Assembly: GCF_003991225.1 (NCBI RefSeq)
Contig: NZ_JTFC01000031.1
Coordinates: forward strand, 434,001-498,000
DNA: 64,000 nt
DNA from: Candidatus Kurthia intestinigallinarum
GTDB taxonomy: Bacteria > Bacillota > Bacilli > Bacillales_A > Planococcaceae
Direction: 5' to 3'
Shown: in pieces, positions 58,318 through 64,000 of the stretch
Layout of the letters: each line of letters starts with the position of its first letter
How positions within the stretch are numbered: the stretch's first letter is position 1
Program-made: the position numbers and the translations under genes
Notes under the pieces: generated by a model
Database searches by the model: none
Seen by the model: the letters and a program-made list of their open reading frames with translations, nothing else
Told to the model about the DNA's origin: nothing

Positions 58318-61300
58318 TTAAATATCTTTGTTTTCGTGTGCACGATCTTTTTTCAGTAATTTAGATAGCAGTTCGTAAACAAGTGGTACGACGATTAATG
58401 TTAAGACCGTCGAACTAATTAAACCACCGATTACCGTAATCCCCATCCCTTTTGAAATAAGACCAGCGCCCTCGCCACCAATTGCTAGTGGCACTAATGC
58501 AGCAATCGTTGCAATGGCTGTCATCAGAATCGGACGTAGACGTGTCGCACCCGCTTCAAGAATCGCTTCTCGTAGTGATAAACCGTCATGTTCCATATGG
58601 ATAATACGGTCGACCAGCACGATGGCGTTCGTGACAACGATACCGACGAGCATCAGTACCCCGATTAATGAAGATACACTGATTGTTTCACCAGCAATCC
58701 ATAATGCGACAAGCGCACCGATTACAGTGAATGGTAATGAGAATAAAATCGAGAATGGTGCAAGACCTTCACCAAATGTTACAACAAGTACGAAGTAAAC
58801 AATCGCAATGGCTGCCGCAATCGCAAGACCAAGTTGAGAGAATGTGCTTGCGATGTCTTCTGTCACACCACCAGCATCAATTGTCACACCGTTTGGTACA
58901 TCGATTTTATCGATTTCTTTTTGTACAACTGAACCAACGCCAGAAATATCTTTATCCGTTACAGTAGCTGTTACTGTCGCATAATATTTACCGCCGCTAC
59001 GTGTGATTTCTGTTTGCGTTTTGTCTTTTTTAACATCGACTACTTCGCTTAGTTTCACTTTTTCGCCAGTTGGTGTTGTAATTTTTTCAGCTAATACTTT
59101 TTCAAATGTATCAGGACTTGTTGCCGCTGTTTTCAACTGAACATCGATTGTTTTACCGTCTTCTTTAATCGTTGTTAGCGTTGTTGCCTGCACATTTGGG
59201 TTAATCGCCATTGCGATTTGGCCGGTAGTTAAACCAAGCTCATTGGCGCGTTTTTGATCTACGACTAATGTTTTTTCATCATACTCTTCAGATAATGACG
59301 ATTTCACATCTTTTAAATCGTTATTTTTTTTCATCACTGCTTCCATGTCTTTAATGACTGGGCGCATGTCCTCGATTGTATTACCGTGGACAGAGTATGA
59401 TAATTCGCTATTTGATGAGCCCGTGAAGTTTTGCTCTTTCCATTCACCTGGTACATCAACTGCTTGGATTTTCTTCACTAATGCCGTTTTCTTATCCGCA
59501 AAGTTTTCTGTATCTGAATCGTAAATGATGTATACTAAACCACCATTACCACCGCCACCCATCATTGGGTTTGAGCCACCGATTGATGTTTGGATTGTGT
59601 CAACATCTGGTGCATCCTTAATGATTTTTTCAGCTTTATCAATGTCTTTAATGACTTGGTCACGTGTTTGACCAGGCTCTGGTGTATACGTCACATAGGC
59701 CATTTTTTGCTCATCATCTGGTAAGAAGCTAAAGCCAACAAGTGGTGCTAAGAATAAGCTACCTACTAGTAAAAGAATCGCGCCAATTGATGTTACCCAT
59801 TTATGATCTAAAATCCATTTTAATGCGCGTTTGTAGCCACGTGCCATTTTGCCATGCTCTTCTTTTTTATGCGCACGTTCAGCAGGCTCTTTATATAGTT
59901 CCTTTTTGAATAGTGAATGCGCAAGTACGGGAACGACGGTAATCGCTACAAGTAATGATGCGAATAACGCAAAGCCCATTGTAAGAGCGAATGGTAAGAA
60001 TAATTCGCCGACCATGCCGCCTACTAAACCGATTGGTAGGAATACAGCTACCGTTACAATTGTTGACGCTAGGATTGGGCGGAACATTTCAAGTGTTGCC
60101 GAACGGATTAATGCACGACCACTTAATTTTTCGTCTTTTGAATACAGACGACGATAAATATTTTCGACGACGACAATCGAGTCATCAATAACCCGACCGA
60201 TTGCAACGGTCATTGCACCAAGCGTCATCATATTTAGCGTAATATCTAGCTCTTTTAAGAAGATAACTGCAATTAATAATGACAGTGGAATCGAGATAAT
60301 CGAAATAATTGTTGAACGGATGTTACGCAGGAATAGCATAATAATAACTACGGCTGCTAATGCCCCAAATAACGCTTTTTCAAGCATTGTGTTCACTGAT
60401 TTTTCGATTGGGTCCCCTTGGTCTAAGGTAACGTCGATTTTGACATCTGGATTTTCTTTTTCAAATGCTTTTGCTGCGTCTTTCACTTCTTGCACAACAT
60501 CAACTGTGTTGGCATCTTGTGCTTTTACGACTTGAACAGCAATCGCATCTTTCCCGTTTGTACGTGAAACCGACTCTACTTCACCGACTAATTCCATTTT
60601 CGCAATGTCTTTTAGTTTTACAGTAGATGGTTTTGCTGCCTCAGCTTGAGCCGCTGCAGCTGCTGCCGCTTGTACTTCCGCACCAGCCGCTTGTTGCGCT
60701 TGACCTTGAGAAGCCGCTTGTGCTGCGCTAGCTTGTGTAGAAGCTGCGCTTTGCTGTACAGGGATTTCTAAGTTTTTCAATTTCTTTAATGTTGTCATTT
60801 TACCGTCGACAACAACTGATTGCTCTGAATCTTTAAATTCAAACATACCTAGCGGTGCTGTTGTATCCATCGCTTGGATAAATTGCTTCACAGAATCCTC
60901 TGTTAAGCCATTCGCCGCTAATTTTTTGTCATCAAACTCAAGCTCTACTTTCTTCACTTGTTGGCCTGATAATGACACCGAAGAAACGCCATCTAATTGT
61001 TCCATTTTTGGCTGTAAATAATCTTCTGCTGTTTTTGTTAATTCGGTAATATCTTGATCTGTTGAAGACACACTAAGTGCCACAACGGGGAATGCATTTA
61101 ATGATAAACGGTCAATCGTTGGACTTTCCGCTGTCTCAGGCAGTTCGACCTTTTCTAATGCTTCCTTGATGTTTTGGCGCGCCTCTTTCATATCCGTACT
61201 GTAGTCGAATTCTACTTGGATATTCGACATATTTGAATAAGAAGTAGACTGAACTGTTTTCACGCCCTCTAAGTTTGCTACAGCTTTTTCATAGGGGGTC

Positions 61301-61494
61301 GATATATCTTCCTCCACTTGTTCTGGAGTAGCACCCGGATAAACTGTCGCTACCGAAATAATCGGTACCGAAATATCCGGAATCGATTCACTCTTCATAT
61401 TTAGACCTGAATAAACGCCTGCACATGCTAGAATAATCGTCATGAGCCATACTGCTAGCTTATTTTTCAGGACAAATTTGACAAAGCCATTCAA
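58318..61494 (-). CDS. RND-family efflux transporter (SwrC/AcrB-like) with Ala/Gln-rich insertion
   Basis: 1058 aa proton-driven exporter resembling SwrC, the Bacillus surfactin-resistance pump. It has one N-terminal membrane helix (about 13-31), two large extracellular porter regions and two blocks of membrane helices. The proton-relay Asp residues are present in the GRVIDDSIVVVENIYR-type segment. Residues about 247-289 are a low-complexity run of Ala and Gln inside the first porter region, not expected in the family. The start codon is TTG with AGGCGGTG seven bases upstream. The gene is divergent from the TetR gene and shares its operators; no membrane-fusion partner is adjacent. Confidence 0.92.
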   Translation of the reverse strand: MNGFVKFVLKNKLAVWLMTIILACAGVYSGLNMKSESIPDISVPIISVATVYPGATPEQVEEDISTPYEKAVANLEGVKTVQSTSYSNMSNIQVEFDYSTDMKEARQNIKEALEKVELPETAESPTIDRLSLNAFPVVALSVSSTDQDITELTKTAEDYLQPKMEQLDGVSSVSLSGQQVKKVELEFDDKKLAANGLTEDSVKQFIQAMDTTAPLGMFEFKDSEQSVVVDGKMTTLKKLKNLEIPVQQSAASTQASAAQAASQGQAQQAAGAEVQAAAAAAAQAEAAKPSTVKLKDIAKMELVGEVESVSRTNGKDAIAVQVVKAQDANTVDVVQEVKDAAKAFEKENPDVKIDVTLDQGDPIEKSVNTMLEKALFGALAAVVIIMLFLRNIRSTIISIISIPLSLLIAVIFLKELDITLNMMTLGAMTVAIGRVIDDSIVVVENIYRRLYSKDEKLSGRALIRSATLEMFRPILASTIVTVAVFLPIGLVGGMVGELFLPFALTMGFALFASLLVAITVVPVLAHSLFKKELYKEPAERAHKKEEHGKMARGYKRALKWILDHKWVTSIGAILLLVGSLFLAPLVGFSFLPDDEQKMAYVTYTPEPGQTRDQVIKDIDKAEKIIKDAPDVDTIQTSIGGSNPMMGGGGNGGLVYIIYDSDTENFADKKTALVKKIQAVDVPGEWKEQNFTGSSNSELSYSVHGNTIEDMRPVIKDMEAVMKKNNDLKDVKSSLSEEYDEKTLVVDQKRANELGLTTGQIAMAINPNVQATTLTTIKEDGKTIDVQLKTAATSPDTFEKVLAEKITTPTGEKVKLSEVVDVKKDKTQTEITRSGGKYYATVTATVTDKDISGVGSVVQKEIDKIDVPNGVTIDAGGVTEDIASTFSQLGLAIAAAIAIVYFVLVVTFGEGLAPFSILFSLPFTVIGALVALWIAGETISVSSLIGVLMLVGIVVTNAIVLVDRIIHMEHDGLSLREAILEAGATRLRPILMTAIATIAALVPLAIGGEGAGLISKGMGITVIGGLISSTVLTLIVVPLVYELLSKLLKKDRAHENKDI

Positions 61495-61520
61495 AGTAAA
61501 ACACCGCCTCTTTCACATAA

Positions 61521-61549
61521 TTGACTAAGCGGTCATCATTCATTATAAT
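61521..61549 (+). promoter_or_regulatory. Promoter of the tetR-type gene
   Basis: Plus strand TTGACT (61521-61526), 17 bases, TATAAT (61544-61549). Operator site A overlaps the spacer and -35, and site B begins right after the -10, so the regulator probably represses itself. Confidence 0.82.
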
Positions 61550-61594
61550 AATGACCAGCTAGTCATTACTTTAATAGTAATGACCGTATAGTCA
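61522..61594. promoter_or_regulatory. Three-site palindromic operator array
   Basis: Three copies of the 14-bp palindrome TGACC-NNN-TAGTCA: site A on the minus strand at 61522-61535 (centre GCT), site B at 61552-61565 (AGC), site C at 61581-61594 (GTA). Starts are 30 and 29 bases apart, close to three helical turns. The sites cover the tetR promoter, the start region and the spacer of the pump promoter. Confidence 0.85.
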
Positions 61595-61602
61595 AAAGTC
61601 AA
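61574..61602 (-). promoter_or_regulatory. Promoter of the RND pump gene
   Basis: Minus strand TTGACT (61597-61602), 17 bases, TACTAT (61574-61579). Operator site C fits exactly in the spacer. Confidence 0.7.
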
Positions 61603-61626
61603 TTTTAAAGGGAGGTTGCTACGACC

Positions 61627-62463
61627 ATGTCGAAAAAAGAGCTGATTATCCAAAAATCAAAAGAATTATTCTCGACAAAAGGGATCGAACAAACTTCCAT
61701 CGAAGATATTACAAAAGCTTGTAAAATATCAAAAGGTGCCTTTTATTTGTCATTCAAATCAAAGGATGCATTGATGCTTGCGATTGTCGATAGTATTATT
61801 CGTGAGGTCATTGTTCATATCCAACAATTAAATGATGAAGAGATCTCTTCGCATGAACGGCTTGAGCGATACTGTGCTTATAATTTTTCAATATTAGAAC
61901 AGCATGCTCCACTTGTTATTATGTATTTACAAAATCAACCTATTTCAAACGATGATTTATTGGCCCATATTTCGCAGTTTGGGCTACAGATTGAAAAATA
62001 TGTTTTAATTTTTTTAGAGGATGCCTATCCGTTCGTACCGAAAGAAAAAGTATATGATTTAGCAATTTATTTAAACGGACTCATTAAAGGCTTCGGTGAA
62101 TTTTTCTTTAATAAGCAAATTCCGTATCAATTTGCTGACGTGGCGTCGCATATTATGCACTGTCTAGATGCTCTAGCACAGGCAGAACTAGCCGTTTTTG
62201 TGAACGCGGAATTATATGAAAGTAATCGTAAATCCCCCTTCCACTTTAAGCCTGAGGAAATGACGATCATCGAATTAGAAGAAATTGAGCGGTGTCTTGT
62301 CTTATATGATGACCACCCATTTTATAAGGAGACCTTACTTGTATTAAAAGAGGAATTACAGCGCGACGAGCCGCGTAAAGCTCTGTTAGCAGGCATGACG
62401 AATAATTTAATGCAGGAAAAAGAATTACAATGGCTCGCTACCTTACTTAAGCAAACACTTTAA
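61627..62463 (+). CDS. TetR-family transcriptional regulator of the RND pump
   Basis: 278 aa, longer than the usual 190-210. The N-terminal helix-turn-helix (about 8-55) reads KSKELFSTKGIEQTSIEDITKACKISKGAFYLSFKSKDAL. The rest is a helical ligand-binding and dimerisation domain with an added C-terminal part (about 200-278) of unknown role. GGGAGG precedes the ATG. Divergent arrangement and the operator array make it the likely repressor of the pump and of itself. Inducer unknown. Confidence 0.92.
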   Translation: MSKKELIIQKSKELFSTKGIEQTSIEDITKACKISKGAFYLSFKSKDALMLAIVDSIIREVIVHIQQLNDEEISSHERLERYCAYNFSILEQHAPLVIMYLQNQPISNDDLLAHISQFGLQIEKYVLIFLEDAYPFVPKEKVYDLAIYLNGLIKGFGEFFFNKQIPYQFADVASHIMHCLDALAQAELAVFVNAELYESNRKSPFHFKPEEMTIIELEEIERCLVLYDDHPFYKETLLVLKEELQRDEPRKALLAGMTNNLMQEKELQWLATLLKQTL

Positions 62464-62503
62464 AAAAAGAGAAATCGCGCAATTGCACGATTTCTCTTTT
62501 TTA
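62464..62503. terminator. Bidirectional terminator between convergent genes
   Basis: Hairpin AAAAAAGAGAAATCG / CGATTTCTCTTTTTT with a 9-base loop, between the TetR stop and the stop of the small membrane protein. Confidence 0.92.
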
Positions 62504-62504
62504 G

Positions 62505-62669
62505 TTAACTGCGTACTTTTTTAAACACTGTGTACCCAAAACCAACAGCAACAATTAGTAACCAGACTAATAGAATACCTGTGTTTTGGAATTTAGCTGT
62601 TAAAAACGTTACGACAAATGTTACCACTGCAATGATGATAAACATAAGCCATAGTTTGCCTGTATTCAC
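62505..62669 (-). CDS. Small two-helix membrane protein (54 aa)
   Basis: Short gene with a GTG start and an ideal AGGAGG site six bases upstream. The predicted protein begins MNTGKLWLMFIIIAVVTFV, has two hydrophobic segments (about 6-23 and 31-47) and ends basic (FKKVRS). It lies 11 bases after the SDR stop on the same strand and before a strong terminator, so it is probably the second gene of an SDR operon. No family recognised. Confidence 0.75.
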   Translation of the reverse strand: MNTGKLWLMFIIIAVVTFVVTFLTAKFQNTGILLVWLLIVAVGFGYTVFKKVRS

Positions 62670-62680
62670 AAAATCTCCTC

Positions 62681-63460
62681 CTATAATGAAGGTGCCTTCC
62701 CACCATCAATATTGACGGCGGTACCTGACACGTATGAGGCCGCATCTGAAACGAGGAAGGTAATGACATTTGCTGCCTCTTCCGTTTTTCCAATACGCCC
62801 TAAAGGAATGTCTTCGCCCATTTTAGCAGAAAATTCGTCCCACGTTAACGATGGATGCGATTGTTTCCAAATTTGTTCGATTTGTGCGCTACGAATGAGC
62901 CCAATGCACACCGTATTGACACGAATGTTATATTTTCCTAAGTCCTTGCTCGCTGCATTGACAAGCGCTTGTCCTGCAGCACGACTCATCGACGTTGGAA
63001 GAGAGTTTGCACCTGGGGTTTTGCCGGCGATAGCGGTGACATTCACAATCGCTCCGCCACGTGTTTTCATATGCGGCAAGGCCATACGCATCGTATAAAT
63101 GGCAGCGAATACTTTTAGTGCGACATCTTGCTCCCAAAGCTCCTCTGACACATCATCAAAAGCCTTTGCAGCCGCGGTACCTGCATTATTAATCAAAATA
63201 TCGAGCTGTCCAAAATGCGTTACCGTTTCTGCGACAAAGCGCGCACAATCTGCCTTATTTGTCATATCTGCAACAACGGTAAACACCTCTTGACCTGTTT
63301 CATTGAAAAGATAGCGTTTCGCTTTTTCAAGACCTGCTGCATCGCGCGCACAAATGGCCACGCGTACACCTTCTTGTGATAACTGTAGTGCGGTTTGAAG
63401 TCCAATGCCTTTACTGCCACCTGTAATCATGGCGACCTTACCAGCTAAACCTAGTTGCAT
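62681..63460 (-). CDS. SDR-fold protein lacking the catalytic Ser-Tyr-Lys triad
   Basis: 259 aa short-chain dehydrogenase fold. The dinucleotide motif TGGSKGIG (13-20), ADM (64-66), NNAG (91-94) and the C-terminal VNIDGG are intact. The catalytic residues are not: the Ser position is A143, Tyr is T156 and Lys is R160, at exactly the expected spacing (13 and 4). PTSxSRAA variants occur in some SDR subfamilies, so this may be a conserved variant rather than decay. AAGGAGGAG precedes the ATG. A binding or unusual reductase role is possible. Confidence 0.88.
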   Translation of the reverse strand: MQLGLAGKVAMITGGSKGIGLQTALQLSQEGVRVAICARDAAGLEKAKRYLFNETGQEVFTVVADMTNKADCARFVAETVTHFGQLDILINNAGTAAAKAFDDVSEELWEQDVALKVFAAIYTMRMALPHMKTRGGAIVNVTAIAGKTPGANSLPTSMSRAAGQALVNAASKDLGKYNIRVNTVCIGLIRSAQIEQIWKQSHPSLTWDEFSAKMGEDIPLGRIGKTEEAANVITFLVSDAASYVSGTAVNIDGGKAPSL

Positions 63461-63544
63461 AACAGTCTCCTCCTTCGTTTCCTATTATTATAGCAAATGA
63501 ACATGGAGAAGTTGTGAAGGAACCTTGTAGGAACTACGACGAAA

Positions 63545-64000
63545 TCATGCGGACGGCTGAACAAATGCCCATAATTTTTCAGCAACTTCCTGTGCATAGT
63601 CCTCTGCACGAACCGTACTGCCTATATCCCAGTCTGCATACGCACCATACATACCCCAGCTCAGCACAATGGCATCGAGCTTTTGCCCATGCAGTAAATT
63701 GGCAAAAATACGCTCTAGTTGGCCCTTCACTTTTTCCTCAATCATTTGTGTAAACGTATTATACCCTCGTCTACAGTGTGTATTCATCGATTCATGAATC
63801 TCTACAATTGATAAAAACATGCGCTTCATTAAATCCTTACTCAGCTGCTCCTGGCATGTAAAATACGTTTTCATGACGGCACCTGTTTGTTCCGTTAATA
63901 CACTATCTAATAGCTCATACTTATCAACAAAATGCGCATAAAACGTCGCGCGATTAATCGTCGCAAGCTCTGTGATGTCCTTCACCGAGATTTGGTCAAA
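63545..64000 (-). CDS. TetR-family regulator, 5' end cut by window edge
   Basis: The reading frame is open through the right boundary, so the start lies outside. The visible 152 codons begin in the recognition part of the helix-turn-helix (ISVKDITELATINRATFYAHFVDKYELL), then a helical C-terminal domain of the TetR_C type (TMIEEKVKGQLERIFANLLHG). It lies upstream of the SDR gene in the same direction and may regulate it. A gap of about 85 bases separates the two. Confidence 0.88.
   Translation of the reverse strand, partial: FDQISVKDITELATINRATFYAHFVDKYELLDSVLTEQTGAVMKTYFTCQEQLSKDLMKRMFLSIVEIHESMNTHCRRGYNTFTQMIEEKVKGQLERIFANLLHGQKLDAIVLSWGMYGAYADWDIGSTVRAEDYAQEVAEKLWAFVQPSA

Noticed and set aside
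58731-58967. A 78-codon plus-strand frame opposite the RND pump gene
   Set aside because: Basic, Gln/His/Leu-rich antisense frame without start signals; the pump frame is intact and conserved.

Overview
The window reads as chromosomal core DNA of a low-GC Gram-positive bacterium of order Bacillales, most likely family Planococcaceae (Kurthia, Caryophanon, Planococcus or Solibacillus-like). The grounds are strong AGGAGG-type ribosome binding sites, sigma-A promoters close to TTGACA/TATAAT, PyrR and T-box attenuators, bacillithiol synthesis (BshC), and long stretches of the Bacillus subtilis yla, ylb, ylm and pyr gene order. The placement rests on gene order and protein resemblance, not on a database search. 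The division cluster lacks the sporulation genes that interrupt it in B. subtilis (spoVD, spoVE, spoIIGA, sigE, sigG). This suggests a non-sporulating lineage, or one in which those genes have moved.

Layout, left to right; most genes are on the minus strand. 0-1.1 kb: a ring-cleavage-type VOC dioxygenase. 1.1-13.0 kb: the complete pyrimidine operon, transcribed leftward as pyrR-pyrP-pyrB-pyrC-carA-carB-pyrK-pyrD-pyrF-pyrE from a consensus promoter, with PyrR attenuators before pyrR and before pyrB. 13.0-17.7 kb: rluD, lspA and ileS, the last behind an isoleucine T-box leader. 17.7-30.7 kb: divIVA-ylmH-ylmG-sepF-ylmE, ftsZ, ftsA, divIB, murD, mraY, a PASTA class B PBP, ftsL and rsmH, which together are the division and cell-wall cluster. 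mraZ is absent and its place is taken by about 400 bp with a large inverted repeat. 31-45 kb: bshC, a small membrane protein, a crotonase-fold protein, the rpmF-yceD operon, and a ylb-type block (tmcAL/ylbM, ylbL, coaD, rsmD, ylbG, ylbF, a ylbC-like CAP protein) with an unrecognised surface protein, a glycerophosphodiesterase and a degenerate GGDEF/TPR protein inserted. 45-54 kb: ctaM, pyruvate carboxylase, ftsW, ylaN, ylaL, ylaI, typA, ylaF. 54-57 kb: suhB, a ykzI-position gene, yktB, yktA. 57-64 kb: lrgAB, an RND efflux pump with a divergent TetR regulator, a small membrane protein, an unusual SDR protein and a second TetR gene cut by the window edge.

How it fits together: the pyr genes take bicarbonate, glutamine and aspartate to orotate and UMP, with uracil uptake and RNA-level feedback by PyrR. 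The dcw/ylm genes supply lipid I synthesis (MraY, MurD), septal transpeptidation (PBP with FtsL/DivIB; FtsW lies elsewhere in the window) and Z-ring assembly and anchoring (FtsZ, FtsA, SepF, DivIVA). The right end looks like an envelope-stress and efflux neighbourhood.

I found no phage, CRISPR array, rRNA, tRNA or intact insertion sequence. The best candidates for undescribed biology are modest: a two-copy structured element placed between convergent genes, a roughly 490 bp element with about 40 bp terminal inverted repeats, a three-site palindromic operator array controlling the RND pump, an SDR that has lost all three catalytic residues, and the inverted repeat that stands where mraZ should be. 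I cannot point to a clear new multi-gene system.
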